Assembly: GCF_013337045.2 (NCBI RefSeq)
Contig: NZ_CP118259.1
Span: 3,754,209 to 3,818,208, forward strand
Direction of reading: 5' to 3'
DNA from: Agrobacterium vitis
GTDB taxonomy: Bacteria; Pseudomonadota; Alphaproteobacteria; Rhizobiales; Rhizobiaceae
DNA length: 64,000 nt
Part shown: positions 17,858-27,428 of the stretch, in pieces
How the letters are laid out: each line of letters starts with the position of its first letter
How positions within the stretch are numbered: position 1 is the first letter of the stretch
Notes under the pieces: model-generated
The model's database searches: none
What the model was told of the DNA's origin: nothing
Seen by the model: the letters and a program-made list of their open reading frames with translations, nothing else
Program-made: the position numbers and the translations under genes

Positions 17858-19144
17858 TCAAGCCTTGACCATCCGGCAGAAGAAAAACCCGTCCGTATCG
17901 GTTGCGGCAGGGCTTAAGGTCAGGCTTTTGCCATTGGCAGAGGTGGGCTTGGCGACAGATGCGCCAAACAGCGCCGTCCAACGCTCGAGCATCGGCAACG
18001 GTGAAAATTGCGGATGGGCGGCGGTAAAGGCTTCGATCTGCCGGTCGTTTTCCTCTGGCAGCACCGAGCAGGTGACGTAGATTAACTCGCCGCCGGACCG
18101 GACATAGGTGGCGGCTTCGGCAAGGGCTTGGCTCTGCTGTTCGATCCGCTCCTGCAAATTGCGGTCAGTCAGCCGCCATTTGGTGTCGGGCCTGCGGCGC
18201 CAGGTGCCGGTGCCGGTGCAGGGAGCGTCGACCAGCACCTTGTCGAACCGACCGGCCAAAGACTGCAGGGCGGCAACCCGGTCATGGACCTGGATATTAT
18301 GGGTGCCTGCGCGTTTCAGCCGCTCGATGATCGGCGCCAGCCGCTTGCGGTCGCTATCATAGGCATGCACCTGGCCCTTGTTGCCCATGGCGGCTGCCAT
18401 CGCCAGCGTCTTGCCACCGCCGCCTGCGCAGAAATCCAGTACCTGGTGGCCTTCTGACGGTTCGACCAGCGCCGAGACGATCTGCGACCCCTCGTCCTGA
18501 ACCTCGAACCAGCCTTTCTGGAAGCCAAGCTCGGCGGTGACATTCGGCAGGCGCGACGGGCCTTCGCCCGGTTCGATGCGGATGCCGATGGGAGAAATAG
18601 TGGCAGGCCTGGCCTGCGTATGGGATAGCGCCTTGAGGACCTTGTCCCGATTGGCCTTCAGCGTGTTGGCGCGCAGATCGAGGCTGGGGCGCACGGCGAG
18701 CGCCTGTGCCTCGCGCAGCCAGTTTTCGCCAAACACAGCTTCGAAGGATGGAACCACCCATTCTGGAATATCGCCTTGGATAAACTGCGGTGCGTCCTCC
18801 AGCGTGCGGCTGGAAAAGGCCGCCGTCTGAGCCTGCGTCAAGGGAACCGGGGCAAAACTGTCGCCATCAAGGTCCGCGGCAAGACTTTCGGGTGCCATCC
18901 CCCATTGCCGTAACAATACGGCATAGCCGAGTGCTGCGGGGCTGTCGTCATCCATGATGTAGGCGTGGGAGAGCTTCATGCGCAAGGCATCATAGACGAT
19001 ATTGCCGATGGCGGCGCGGTCACCTGATCCGGCAAAGCGATGCGCCAGGCCCCAATCCTTCAGGGCATCGGCCACTGGCCTGCGGCGTGTCTCGATATCG
19101 CTCAGAACTTCTATTGCCCCGGCTAGCCTTCCGCCCAAACGCAT
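17858..19144 (-). CDS. rsmB: RsmB/NOP-family RNA m5C methyltransferase
   Basis: A 428-residue SAM-dependent methyltransferase. The N-terminal NusB-like RNA-binding part (about residues 1-140) precedes a Rossmann catalytic domain. The SAM motif is DFCAGGGGKTLAMAA. The two catalytic cysteines are present: VDAPCTGTGTWRRRPD (motif IV) and YVTCSVLPEEND (motif VI). This is the RsmB/Nop2 group, which methylates cytosine 967 of 16S rRNA in E. coli; rhizobial genomes have several paralogues, so the exact target is uncertain. The gene begins MRLGGRLAGAIEVLSDIE and is followed by a hairpin terminator. Confidence 0.9.
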   Translation of the reverse strand: MRLGGRLAGAIEVLSDIETRRRPVADALKDWGLAHRFAGSGDRAAIGNIVYDALRMKLSHAYIMDDDSPAALGYAVLLRQWGMAPESLAADLDGDSFAPVPLTQAQTAAFSSRTLEDAPQFIQGDIPEWVVPSFEAVFGENWLREAQALAVRPSLDLRANTLKANRDKVLKALSHTQARPATISPIGIRIEPGEGPSRLPNVTAELGFQKGWFEVQDEGSQIVSALVEPSEGHQVLDFCAGGGGKTLAMAAAMGNKGQVHAYDSDRKRLAPIIERLKRAGTHNIQVHDRVAALQSLAGRFDKVLVDAPCTGTGTWRRRPDTKWRLTDRNLQERIEQQSQALAEAATYVRSGGELIYVTCSVLPEENDRQIEAFTAAHPQFSPLPMLERWTALFGASVAKPTSANGKSLTLSPAATDTDGFFFCRMVKA

Positions 19145-19316
19145 GGTCTTCTCCTTGGTGATCCATCAGACCTTGCGTGGTAGCGATGAAATGCCGTTGG
19201 GGCAAGCTGCGTTACTGTATCCCATCAAAAAGTGGGGGCAGATTTTCGATGGAAGCAATAAGCATCAGGATAACAGAGCACCTTTGCGGGTGTTTAAAGT
19301 CATCTGCCATGCTCAG

Positions 19317-19455
19317 GGTTTGTTGAGATTTAGGTCTGGGTGTGGCGAAAACGGTGATTTTCGAGAACCGGAGCGCAGTGTACTTGAGTACATGAGCACC
19401 GGAAGCGCAGAAAATTGCCGTTTGCAGCCCGACCAGGCCTGAATATCGACAAACC
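19317..19455. repeat. 139-nt imperfect palindrome
   Basis: The left arm from GGTTTGTTGAGATT (19317) and the right arm ending AATATCGACAAACC (19455) are mutually complementary over about 67 bases each, with mismatches. They meet at a perfect TGTAC-TTGA-GTACA centre (19379-19392). A transcript would fold as a long hairpin. It occupies the gap between rsmB and the rlpA-like gene and just touches the stop end of the latter. It resembles rhizobial intergenic palindromic elements (RIME/ABC type) in architecture; family membership needs a genome search. Confidence 0.7.
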
Positions 19456-19817
19456 TAGCCGATCAACTCGTAGCAGACCTTGGCGGTGCCGCTGCCGACC
19501 ATGCCGATATCGGCTGCTGCTGCTTTTGAGAGATCCAGAACCCGGCCCTTGATGAATGGACCGCGATCATTGATCCGCACCACGACCGTCTTGCCATTGT
19601 TGCGGTTGGTGACCTTTACCTTGGAGCCGAAGGGCAGCCACTTGTGAGCGGCGGTCAATGTGGTGGGGTTCATGCGTTCGCCGGAAGCAGTGCGCGAGTA
19701 TAGGGCATACCAGGAAGCGCCACCGCAGCCATTTGCTGCAAAGGCCTGGATAGGGCTGAAAGCAACAAAAGAGGTAATAGCTGCTGCGATGAGGACTGAC
19801 CGACTTAAAGGCACCAA
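19455..19817 (-). CDS. RlpA-like double-psi beta-barrel exported protein
   Basis: About 120 residues: a signal peptide ([16 protein letters not shown], cleavage near AFA-A) and a single DPBB domain with the RlpA signature ([51 protein letters not shown]). RlpA proteins are lytic transglycosylases acting on naked glycan strands. This protein lacks the SPOR domain that would send it to the septum and lacks a clear lipobox. The start is uncertain: TTG 19817 has AAGGGA eight bases upstream, GTG 19814 is next, and an ATG exists at 19889 without a ribosome site. The AT-rich upstream region probably holds the promoter. Confidence 0.8.
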   Translation of the reverse strand: MVPLSRSVLIAAAITSFVAFSPIQAFAANGCGGASWYALYSRTASGERMNPTTLTAAHKWLPFGSKVKVTNRNNGKTVVVRINDRGPFIKGRVLDLSKAAAADIGMVGSGTAKVCYELIG

Positions 19818-20163
19818 GTTTTCGTTTCCCTTTGCTATTTCTGAGATGAAATTTGCGTAGGGAGGCTTAAAGGTAGGCAAAAATGGCAAAAAAGTGCCTT
19901 AGTCGATCACGGAATGTTACGTTAAGATATATTTGTGATGATAGGGTCAGATTAACGTTTTGGAAGGAATTTAGAAAAACTGTTTAAAAACAGCCTAAAA
20001 ACGCAAAAATATTGCGCGCTATGGAAATTCTAATCGATCACGAAATATTTTTCCGTTGTATCGAAAAAATACGCTCCAAATGCTGGGGCAGTCACTGGAA
20101 TATGGCGAAATTGGCGCAATTTTTGAGCGAAATAGCGGGTCATTCAGAAATGAATGTGCTGAT

Positions 20164-21036
20164 TTATCCTCGCCAGCTGCCGGAAGACCAGAGTTGGTGG
20201 AGTGAAACCCGGTAGTCGGGATAGGCAAAGGCAAAGCCCAGCGCCCTGATTTTGGCGTTCATCACCCGCTTGTTCTCGCCGTAAAAGGATCGCGCCATCG
20301 GCGACAGTTCCGCTGTCTCGAAGGCCTGTTCCGGCGGCGGCTCGACCCCCATCAACCGGGCAGCCTCTGCCACTACATCCTGCGGCGGGGCGGGTTCGTG
20401 GTCGGTGATATTGAAGATCCCATGCTCGTTTTGCCCGGCCAGAAGCCATGTCGCGGTGGCAATATCTTCGACGCGAATACGGTTGAACACCTGATCCTTT
20501 TTCACCAGACGCCGCGCAGTGCCTTCGGCCAGATTGACAAGACCATTGCGACCCGGTCCGTAAATGCCTGAGAGCCGCAGTGTCGAGAGCGGCACACCTG
20601 CTGCAAGCGCTGCCCTGTCCCAGGCCTGTTCTGCTTCCACTCTCTCCACGGAGCGTACCGAGACTGGTTTGCAGACCGTGTCTTCATCCACCCAGGCGCC
20701 CTGATGGTCGCCATAGACGCCGACGGTCGACAGATAGGCCAGCCATTGCACTTGCGGCATCCATGTCTTGAACTGGCCCTCCGTCAGCCGCAGCAGTGGG
20801 TCGCCGTCGCTGCCCGGAGCAATCGATTGGACGACATGGGTGGCGCAGGCCATGGCCTGGATGATCTCATCTGAAAGATGCTGCCCATCGAACACCAGTG
20901 TTTCGATGCCGAGATCGCTCAAAGCCTTGGCCTTGGCCGATGAGCGCGTTGTGCCACTGACGGGAATGCCCTGCTGGATAAAGTACTGGCCAATCGCCTT
21001 GCCGGAATATCCGGCACCAAAAATCATCAGTCTCAT
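20164..21036 (-). CDS. NAD(P)-binding SDR/epimerase-family protein
   Basis: A 290-residue extended-SDR-like protein starting [16 protein letters not shown], whose GxGYxG loop binds the dinucleotide. The middle contains [18 protein letters not shown], with the Ser/Tyr typical of the family, and [14 protein letters not shown], close to YeeZ-type proteins. The substrate is unknown. Its ATG overlaps the queG stop (ATGA at 21033-21036), so it is translationally coupled to queG and probably to the upstream GST-like gene. An upstream in-frame start at 21060 would invade queG and is less likely. Confidence 0.88.
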   Translation of the reverse strand: MRLMIFGAGYSGKAIGQYFIQQGIPVSGTTRSSAKAKALSDLGIETLVFDGQHLSDEIIQAMACATHVVQSIAPGSDGDPLLRLTEGQFKTWMPQVQWLAYLSTVGVYGDHQGAWVDEDTVCKPVSVRSVERVEAEQAWDRAALAAGVPLSTLRLSGIYGPGRNGLVNLAEGTARRLVKKDQVFNRIRVEDIATATWLLAGQNEHGIFNITDHEPAPPQDVVAEAARLMGVEPPPEQAFETAELSPMARSFYGENKRVMNAKIRALGFAFAYPDYRVSLHQLWSSGSWRG

Positions 21037-22205
21037 GGGGTCACTCCGGCTGCTATCCATTCCGCCCTGACATCGCTATCGGGCTCATTCTCTATAGAGT
21101 GTGCGAGAGCGCCAAAGGCTTGCGGCTCCATCAGGCGCGACAGCGCCCAGACGGCCATGCCACGCACATCCGGTGAGGCATCGGCGAGCAGGTCCAGGCA
21201 GGGGGTGATCAGCGTTGACAGTCCCGAATTGCCAGCAGCGATCAGCACATTGCGCACAAACCTGTCGCGTCCGATCCGCTTGACCGGCGAGCCACTGAAA
21301 TGGCTGCGGAAGCCCGGATCGTCAAGGGTCAGAAAGAAAGCGATGTCCGGTGCCGTCAGGTCTTCGCGCGCCTGGAGCTTGATCTCGCGGGCCTGCGCCG
21401 CAAACTTGTTCCAGGGACAGGCGGCCAGACAGTCGTCGCAACCATAGATCCGGTTGCCGAAGGCTGGGCGCAGATTACGGTCGATCACGCCCTTATGCTC
21501 GATAGTGAGATAAGAGATGCAGCGGCGGGCATCGATCTGGTACGGGGCCGGAAAGGCCGATGTCGGGCAGGCGTCGAGACAGGCGCGGCAGGAGCCGCAA
21601 TGGTCACGCTCCGCTGCATCCAGTTGCAGTTCGGCTGTGGTGAACAGGCTGCCGAGAAACAGCCAGGAGCCGTATTCGCGGCTGACCAGATTGGTATGCT
21701 TGCCCTGCCAGCCAAGCCCGGCGGCGGCGGCCAGCGGCTTTTCCATGACAGGCGCTGTATCGACGAAGACTTTCACATCCTCACCAGCCCGGGCGGCAAA
21801 GCGCGTGGCGATCTCCTTCAGCTTGCCCTTGATGATGTCGTGATAGTCACGGTTGCGGGCGTAGACGGAAATCGCCGCCTTGTCGGGTTGCGCCTGTAGA
21901 GCGCGCGGATCGGTCTCAGGGCCATAATTCAGGCCGAACATCACGATGGAGCGGACCTGCGGCCACAGCACTTTCGGATCGCCGCGCCGGTCGCGCGTCT
22001 CCTCCATCCAGGCCATGGTGCCGTGATAGCCAGCGTCCACGAACTCCAGCAACCGGGCAGGGGCCTGGGGAATGCTCTCCGGCCCGGTGATCCGACAGAG
22101 GTCGAAACCCTTGTCGGCTGCTTCCTGGCGGATGAAGGCGGAAAGCTTTGCGGCCCGCGCCCTGGCCTTTTCTGCCGTCCGCTCCGGGCTGCCTTCCTTT
22201 GCCAT
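21033..22205 (-). CDS. queG: Epoxyqueuosine reductase
   Basis: A 390-residue protein of the usual QueG length. The N-terminal cobalamin-binding domain contains GYHGTMAWM and [11 protein letters not shown]. Two 4Fe-4S clusters are encoded by [16 protein letters not shown] and [13 protein letters not shown]. The C terminus carries HEAT-like repeats ([13 protein letters not shown]). It performs the last step of queuosine synthesis in tRNA, reducing epoxyqueuosine. The frame is open much further upstream, but ATG 22205 ([13 protein letters not shown]) begins the protein and lies 11 bp after the GST gene. The upstream part overlaps that gene and is a shadow. Confidence 0.95.
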   Translation of the reverse strand: MAKEGSPERTAEKARARAAKLSAFIRQEAADKGFDLCRITGPESIPQAPARLLEFVDAGYHGTMAWMEETRDRRGDPKVLWPQVRSIVMFGLNYGPETDPRALQAQPDKAAISVYARNRDYHDIIKGKLKEIATRFAARAGEDVKVFVDTAPVMEKPLAAAAGLGWQGKHTNLVSREYGSWLFLGSLFTTAELQLDAAERDHCGSCRACLDACPTSAFPAPYQIDARRCISYLTIEHKGVIDRNLRPAFGNRIYGCDDCLAACPWNKFAAQAREIKLQAREDLTAPDIAFFLTLDDPGFRSHFSGSPVKRIGRDRFVRNVLIAAGNSGLSTLITPCLDLLADASPDVRGMAVWALSRLMEPQAFGALAHSIENEPDSDVRAEWIAAGVTP

Positions 22206-22216
22206 GGTTTTTTCCG

Positions 22217-22909
22217 TCAGAAATCCAGATCCGCATAGTGGGAAACCGGGGTGAGGCCGCGCACCCGCTCGGCCAGCAGTGGCCGGAACGAGGGGCGCGA
22301 TTTCAGCCGCTGATACCAGTCCTTGGCAATGGGTGATTCGGCCCAGTCGATCTCGCCGAGGTAATCCAGCACCGATACCGCCGCACCGGCGGCAAGGTCG
22401 CCATAGCTGAGCCGGTCGCCAGCCAGCCAGGTGCGTGAGCCAGCCAGCCAGCTCAGATATTTCATGTGCTGGCGAATATTGCCACGGGCGGTGCGCAGCA
22501 CCTTGGAATCCGGCGCGCCGCCGCCGAGACCGTTGGGGATCTGCAATTTGAATACCCGCTCGCGGGCCAGTGGCCGGGTGACGTCCTGTTCCATCTTTTG
22601 CAGGAACCAGTCCACCAGCCGGCGGATTTCGGCGCGCTGGAAGGGGTCTTCGGCCAAAAGCCTCCGGTCCCGCTTCAACACGCCATGGGTTTCGTCGAGG
22701 AATTCCGATATGACCGTGGAGCCACACAGCGTGCGCATATTGTCATCGACATAGACGGGCAGGGTGCCTGCGGGATTGAGCGTGAGAAATTCCCGGCGCT
22801 TTTCCCAGGTCTGTTCTTCGACCAGATCTGTCTGAAAACCGTATTCCGACAGGATCAATCGGACAAAGCGGGACGTGGTTGACATCGGATGGTGATACAA
22901 AGTGGGCAT
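22217..22909 (-). CDS. Glutathione S-transferase family protein
   Basis: A 230-residue GST: a thioredoxin-like N-terminal domain ([20 protein letters not shown], then [13 protein letters not shown] with the cis-Pro and TVISEFLDE binding the gamma-glutamyl group) and an all-helical C-terminal domain containing the N-capping motif [14 protein letters not shown]. The likely activity is glutathione conjugation or glutathione-dependent reduction; the substrate is unknown. ATG 22909 is used rather than 22978 because family homology starts there. It is the first gene of a probable three-gene operon with queG and the SDR gene. Confidence 0.9.
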   Translation of the reverse strand: MPTLYHHPMSTTSRFVRLILSEYGFQTDLVEEQTWEKRREFLTLNPAGTLPVYVDDNMRTLCGSTVISEFLDETHGVLKRDRRLLAEDPFQRAEIRRLVDWFLQKMEQDVTRPLARERVFKLQIPNGLGGGAPDSKVLRTARGNIRQHMKYLSWLAGSRTWLAGDRLSYGDLAAGAAVSVLDYLGEIDWAESPIAKDWYQRLKSRPSFRPLLAERVRGLTPVSHYADLDF

Positions 22910-23082
22910 TGATGGGGCACTGTTCCGGTTGGGGGCGATGATCGGGGCTGTCTGGTTTCTCTTGGCTGGCCATTCCATCTGGCCATAACATCTGGCCAGG
23001 GGGCCAACCTTGCGTCTATAGGAATTTCATTCCGTCATACAAGCGAATCGCTTTCCTTGTCACGCCTATCAAAGGACAATCC

Positions 23083-23889
23083 ATGGAAGATCAATCGATC
23101 GTTAGCGCCCTTCTTCTCGGTCTTATCGAGGGCCTAACGGAATTCATCCCGGTGTCTTCGACGGCGCATGTGCTGTTGGCCGGTCATTTTCTCGGCTTCA
23201 AATCGCCCGGAAATACCTTTGCAGTGCTGATTCAGCTCGGTGCCATTCTTGCTATTTTGGCCGTCTATATCCAGAAATTGCTGGGGATTGCGCTGTCTTT
23301 GCCCAGCAATCCCAAAAGCCGCCATTTTGTGCTGGCTGTGCTGGTGGCTTTCCTGCCCGCTGCGATTATCGGCGCGCTGGCCCATGACTTCATCAAGGCG
23401 GTGCTGTTTGAAACCCCGATGCTGATCTGCGTGATGCTGATCCTGGGCGGGGTAATTCTTCTGTGGGTTGACCGGATGACCTTCAATCCCCGCTATACTG
23501 ACGTCATGGATTATCCGCTGTCGCTGGCTCTGAAGATCGGCCTGTTCCAGTGCCTGGCGATGATTCCCGGCACATCGCGTTCGGGCGCAACCATTGTTGG
23601 CTCGCTGCTGATGGGCACCGACAAGCGCTCAGCTGCCGAGTTTTCGTTTTTCTTGGCGATGCCGACCATGCTGGGGGCCTTCGTGCTGGATCTCTACAAG
23701 AACCGCAATGCGCTCAGCATGGATGACGGCCTGCTGATCGGCGTCGGTTTCCTTGCGGCGTTCATTTCGGCGCTGTTGGTGGTGCGTGGACTGCTCGATT
23801 TCGTCTCCCGCCGCGGCTATGCGCCTTTTGCCTGGTGGCGGATTGCTGTCGGCGTTGCGGGTCTGATCGGTCTTCTGGTCTGGGGATAA
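23083..23889 (+). CDS. uppP: Undecaprenyl-diphosphatase
   Basis: A 268-residue, multi-helix membrane enzyme of the BacA/UppP family. Both family motifs are intact: [19 protein letters not shown] with the catalytic Glu residues, and [17 protein letters not shown] with the phosphate-binding Ser/Arg. It dephosphorylates undecaprenyl pyrophosphate to recycle the lipid carrier of peptidoglycan and O-antigen synthesis, and its overproduction confers bacitracin resistance. AAAGGA precedes the ATG by seven bases. It is monocistronic, ended by a strong terminator at 23965, and divergent from the GST gene. Confidence 0.96.
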   Translation: MEDQSIVSALLLGLIEGLTEFIPVSSTAHVLLAGHFLGFKSPGNTFAVLIQLGAILAILAVYIQKLLGIALSLPSNPKSRHFVLAVLVAFLPAAIIGALAHDFIKAVLFETPMLICVMLILGGVILLWVDRMTFNPRYTDVMDYPLSLALKIGLFQCLAMIPGTSRSGATIVGSLLMGTDKRSAAEFSFFLAMPTMLGAFVLDLYKNRNALSMDDGLLIGVGFLAAFISALLVVRGLLDFVSRRGYAPFAWWRIAVGVAGLIGLLVWG

Positions 23890-23964
23890 GGCAAAGCCAA
23901 AGGGTCCTTGCCCTGTCCACCCTGGGGCGTCGCCAAATGATTGGCGGCGTCAAGCCCACATATT

Positions 23965-24011
23965 ATGACAGCGCCGCGCGTTTTATGAACGCGCGGCGCT
24001 GTCATGTTTTT
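23965..24011 (+). terminator. Strong rho-independent terminator of uppP
   Basis: A perfect 16-bp stem (23965-23980 with 23990-24005, ATGACAGCGCCGCGCG and its complement), a 9-nt loop and a GTTTTT tail. It lies 75 bp after the uppP stop. Confidence 0.9.
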
Positions 24012-24154
24012 CAAAGAAAAATGGAAACCCACGTCCATAAGCGCAAACGAGAGAAACAATCTCTTTGTTTTACGCCTGCATATCCTGACGGAAAACCGAT
24101 TTCTACGGTCCCGGGGCATGGTCTATGAAGGGAAGTGGGGGTGACCCGCAGATC

Positions 24155-24307
24155 TTAGCGGGCGATAGAGCCCGTGCTGCAGGGGTCAACACCGTAGGCG
24201 GGGGCGCAATTGCCCTTGCGGGCCGCGACCGTCGATGGAGCGACGAAGGAACCTGCGATGACAACCAATGCCGCACACGCAAAAAACAGTGCGATAGATT
24301 TGCCCAT
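24155..24307 (-). CDS. Small exported protein of 50 residues, unknown function
   Basis: An ORF from ATG 24307 to TAA 24155. It starts MGKSIALFFACAALVVIAG, a clear signal or anchor segment, continues SFVAPSTVAARKGNCAPAY and ends GVDPCSTGSIAR. GAGG lies about 10 bases before the ATG. Two cysteines, nine residues apart in the mature part, could form a disulfide. I recall similar short proteins with an NCAPAYGVDPC core from other rhizobia but know of no function. It lies between the uppP terminator and the NDUFA9-like gene with its own space for a promoter. Confidence 0.7.
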   Translation of the reverse strand: MGKSIALFFACAALVVIAGSFVAPSTVAARKGNCAPAYGVDPCSTGSIAR

Positions 24308-24616
24308 GAAATCAGAACCTCAGAAGAATGTGAAATGGCGGGTGCGAAGATCGCTGGCCCCATGCATCGATCCGTCTTTACGCATGGCCCACCTCAACAT
24401 CAATAGCTGAATGTGCTGAATTGGCGGTTAATGAAACTAATTAATTTCTGCGTCTTTTGTGCAACGCCGACACAAAGCCACAGCCGTTCTGGAGGCGGAG
24501 TTTGTCGTCCCTTGAAAGCTGGATTCAGCTTCCCCCTGACCAACCCTAACCCGCCGTTCATGCGCCGTATGGAGCGCATGAACAAGTCCCAAGAGTGATT
24601 CTCAATCCGATGCCGA
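24308..24616. other. Noncoding gap with one hairpin
   Basis: This gap between the small exported protein gene and the NDUFA9-like gene (both minus strand) contains a perfect 10-bp inverted repeat, GTTCATGCGC (24556-24565) and GCGCATGAAC (24574-24583). It could end the NDUFA9-like transcript but has no T-run. I see nothing else in it apart from the presumed promoter of the small gene near 24320-24400. Confidence 0.5.
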
Positions 24617-25594
24617 TCAGGCTGCCTTGCCGGAGCGGCTATACTGTCCATGCGGACGGAAATGGATGAGATAGGAGGGCAGAACGGCGGCAACGGCTGT
24701 CGGCGTAATGCCAAGCGCTGCGAGCGTCCTGCCTTCCTTCTTGGCGGCCTCGGAGATGACGGTATCGCTTTTCAGCAGCGTCAGCTGATCGTTGGTCAGT
24801 GGCGGGTTGATCAGCGGAATAGCCGAGGCGACGGAGGCAAGCAGCGAAGCGATACCGAAGGGCAGCGACACCAGCGGATTAGTGCGGTCGATAACGCGCA
24901 GCATTTCCTCAAGACATTGCCGGAAGGTCAGAACTTCCGGTCCGCCCAGCTCAAAGAGACCGGCAGATACCTTGCCATCGACCGCTTTGGCCACGGCTTC
25001 GGCCACGTCTTCGACGAAGACCGGCTGGAATTTCGTCTTGCCGCCGCCGATCAGGGGCAGGACGGGCGACAGACGGGCCATGGCGGCAAACTTGTTGAAG
25101 AAGCTGTCCTCGGGACCGAAAACGATGGATGGCCGAAGGATGACCGCGCCCGGCGCGACCTGCCGGATGGCATCTTCGCCCCGGCCCTTGCTGGCTGCGT
25201 AGCTGGAGGCCGATTTCGCATCGGCGCCGATGGCCGAGATATGCACCAGCCTGGCACCGGCAGCGGTTGCTGCTTCGGCCACGGCACGGGCACCGAAATC
25301 CTGCACGGCGTCGAACTTGTTGCGGCCTGATTCCAGCAGGATGCCGACGCAATTGACGACAACCGAGGCGCCTTCAACGGCCTTTGCGACGCTGTCGCGG
25401 TAGCGCAGATTGGCCTGAGACAGTGAAATCTGTCCGACATTGCCGAACGGCAGCACGAAACCCGCCAGATCGGGGCGGCGGACGGCGACGCGCACCCGGT
25501 AACCGCGTTGGGCCAGCACCCGCACCACATGCCTGCCCACGAATCCGGAGCCTCCGAAAACGGTAACGAGCGGCGGAAGATTTGCGAACGTCAT
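24617..25594 (-). CDS. Complex I NDUFA9-like NAD(P)H-binding protein
   Basis: A 325-residue atypical SDR. The N terminus LVTVFGGSGFVGRHVVRVL contains the GGxGFxG dinucleotide loop, followed by RVRVAVRRPD. Later segments (GARLVHISAIGADAKS, VILRPSIVFGPEDSFFNKFA, FQPVFVEDVAEA) match the NDUFA9 group, the accessory NADPH-binding subunit of respiratory complex I in alphaproteobacteria and mitochondria. The C terminus LPSYLIHFRPHGQYS is also conserved as I recall it. No nuo genes are nearby, which is usual for this gene in rhizobia. Confidence 0.9.
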   Translation of the reverse strand: MTFANLPPLVTVFGGSGFVGRHVVRVLAQRGYRVRVAVRRPDLAGFVLPFGNVGQISLSQANLRYRDSVAKAVEGASVVVNCVGILLESGRNKFDAVQDFGARAVAEAATAAGARLVHISAIGADAKSASSYAASKGRGEDAIRQVAPGAVILRPSIVFGPEDSFFNKFAAMARLSPVLPLIGGGKTKFQPVFVEDVAEAVAKAVDGKVSAGLFELGGPEVLTFRQCLEEMLRVIDRTNPLVSLPFGIASLLASVASAIPLINPPLTNDQLTLLKSDTVISEAAKKEGRTLAALGITPTAVAAVLPSYLIHFRPHGQYSRSGKAA

Positions 25595-25728
25595 AGAGAG
25601 CTCCTGCGGATCGGAATATCAGACCAATTCATCTGCTGTCTCATATCGCTAATGCGCTGCGAGGTGAAGCAGAATCATGCTGTTCGATGTCTGGGACCAG
25701 AGTTAATAGAACCGCTTTGAAACTAGGA

Positions 25729-26019
25729 TCAAAGGTTGCCTTCGACGAGGACAATCTCACCGTCGGCGACTTCCTGGCGGATCTTGACGGCTGCCTGATA
25801 TTCCGGCGAGTGATAGCAGTCATAAGCGGCCTGGAAGGAGGGAAACTCGATGACCACGTTGCGGGCCCGGCTTTGGCCTTCCACGGCATCCGTCTTGCCG
25901 CCACGGGCCAGAAACACAGCGCCGAAACGCTCAAAAGCCGGCTTTGCCGTCGAGACGTAATCCTTGTAGCGTTCCGCATCCCGCACATCGACGCGCGCGA
26001 TCCAATATCCCTTTGCCAT
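25729..26019 (-). CDS. DUF1330 domain protein
   Basis: A 96-residue protein starting MAKGYWIARVDVRDAERYKDY and containing GQSRARNVVIEFPSFQAA and YHSPEYQAAVKIR. This is the dimeric alpha/beta (ferredoxin-like) DUF1330 fold. The biochemical function is unknown. ATG 26019 is preceded by GAGGTGAT, a good ribosome site. The open frame extends upstream to 26418 but that part overlaps the beta-helix gene region on the other strand and is not conserved. Confidence 0.88.
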   Translation of the reverse strand: MAKGYWIARVDVRDAERYKDYVSTAKPAFERFGAVFLARGGKTDAVEGQSRARNVVIEFPSFQAAYDCYHSPEYQAAVKIRQEVADGEIVLVEGNL

Positions 26020-26269
26020 CAAATCACCTCTTTCGGTTTCTCTTTGGTGATCGATGAATTTTGCTGCAAGGTCAAGCGCCAGTATGGGTGGCCAGTATGG
26101 GCAGACATGGGCGGCAGGATGGAAAGGGCGTTTGTGCGATGTTTTGGGGCCTTGGCTTTGGCCGCAAGAACGAGGCATTGTCAAATCCAGCGCAACGGCC
26201 AGCCCGTCTGGGTCGCCAATCGGAGACGGGGTCAAGGTGGGTAATATCCGCAACCTGATACACGATGAA

Positions 26270-27409
26270 ATGAGCAGGCTTCCAAAGCTCACGCCGGTCC
26301 TGCTGTTTTTCCTGTTGTCCGTACCTTTGCTGCCGGTCCCCCTTACCAATGTCTCGCTGATGGGAGGCAGTGCGTTCGCGGCCTCCGCGCCTGTTGCCAG
26401 CCATGGCGTGGTTGCCAAGCCCTGCGCTCCCTCGGTTTATGACGCGCTGCGCGACACGCCGCTTGAGGCCGAAAGCGTCTTGCGATTGGCTTGCAAGGTT
26501 GACCTGACCCGCGGTGATCTGGTGATGCAAAACCTGGAATTGCTGGGGGCTGATGCCAGCGGTGTCAGCATTGATTGCCATGGCGGTGTTATCGGCCTCC
26601 CGGGAAGCGTGCCGAAGGGCGCGCCGCCCACCATCCGCATCGCCTCGCTGCGCAAGGATGATGGCAGCTGGAGCGTTCCGCACGACATCGTGATCCGCAA
26701 TTGCAAGATCTACGGGTCCATCCACATCATGGGGCTTGGCGCCAATGGCGAGGCAGAGCTGGTGCGGCAATCCTCGCTCAATCGCAATCATACCGAATAC
26801 GCCCAGTCGGTCGCACCTTCAGGCATCGTCCTGGACAACCTGTCGATTGTCGCCGATGGTCCGATCCCGCTCTATGTCGCACCCGGCGTTACCCATGTGA
26901 CCCTGTCGCACTCGACGCTCCAGGGGCAGACCAAGGGATCGGCAATCTATCTCGACGCGGAGACCGCGCATAACACCATTTCAGGCAATAGTTTCGAACT
27001 GGCGACGCGCAGCCGGGAAATGATTGCGGTGGACGGGTCTGCTCATAATGTCATCGAAGCCAATAGCTTCGCCAACGCGCAGCATGGTGGTATTTTTCTC
27101 TATCGCAATTGCGGAGAGGGCGGCACGATCCGCCACCAGACCCCGCAGCATAACCGGATCGCCGATAATAAATTCACCTATCAGGACGCTTTTCGCCCGC
27201 GCCCGGCCATCTGGCTGAATGCTCGCGAGGCCTGGCGCAATCTCTATTGCTATCAGGACCCGCCAGCCCCCTTCGGCAGCGGTGCCGACAACCACAGCTT
27301 TGCCGATTTCAACACTGTTAGCGGCAACCAGATCATCGGCGGAGATGCCGACCTGATCCGCGACAATGGCGAAAACAATGTGTTGAGTGGCAATAGCATC
27401 AAGCCGTGA
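26270..27409 (+). CDS. Exported right-handed beta-helix protein
   Basis: About 379 residues: a hydrophobic signal segment (LTPVLLFFLLSVPLLPVPL), then coil-like repeats rich in Asn, Gly and Ile such as HNVIEANSFANAQHGGIFLY, HNRIADNKFTYQ and FNTVSGNQIIGGDADLI. This is the pattern of NosD/PbH1 parallel beta-helix proteins, which include polysaccharide lyases and hydrolases. A DxH/Dx pair for catalysis is not obvious. The start is uncertain: ATG 26270 leads straight into the signal; GTG 26237, with GGAG 11 bases upstream, is a good alternative, whereas the longer frame from 26054 has non-conserved sequence. Secretion to the surface or periplasm is likely. Confidence 0.8.
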   Translation: MSRLPKLTPVLLFFLLSVPLLPVPLTNVSLMGGSAFAASAPVASHGVVAKPCAPSVYDALRDTPLEAESVLRLACKVDLTRGDLVMQNLELLGADASGVSIDCHGGVIGLPGSVPKGAPPTIRIASLRKDDGSWSVPHDIVIRNCKIYGSIHIMGLGANGEAELVRQSSLNRNHTEYAQSVAPSGIVLDNLSIVADGPIPLYVAPGVTHVTLSHSTLQGQTKGSAIYLDAETAHNTISGNSFELATRSREMIAVDGSAHNVIEANSFANAQHGGIFLYRNCGEGGTIRHQTPQHNRIADNKFTYQDAFRPRPAIWLNAREAWRNLYCYQDPPAPFGSGADNHSFADFNTVSGNQIIGGDADLIRDNGENNVLSGNSIKP

Positions 27410-27428
27410 GCAGCGCTCCGCCTTGATA

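Noticed and set aside
20012..20215. A 67-codon open frame in the AT-rich region before the rlpA-like gene.
   Set aside because: It has no ribosome site or known domain and overlaps the 3' end of the SDR gene.
24103..24363. An 86-codon minus-strand frame over the small exported protein gene.
   Set aside because: It is a different frame from the 50-residue protein, lacks a ribosome site and encodes a Pro/Arg/Ser-rich sequence typical of GC-rich shadows.
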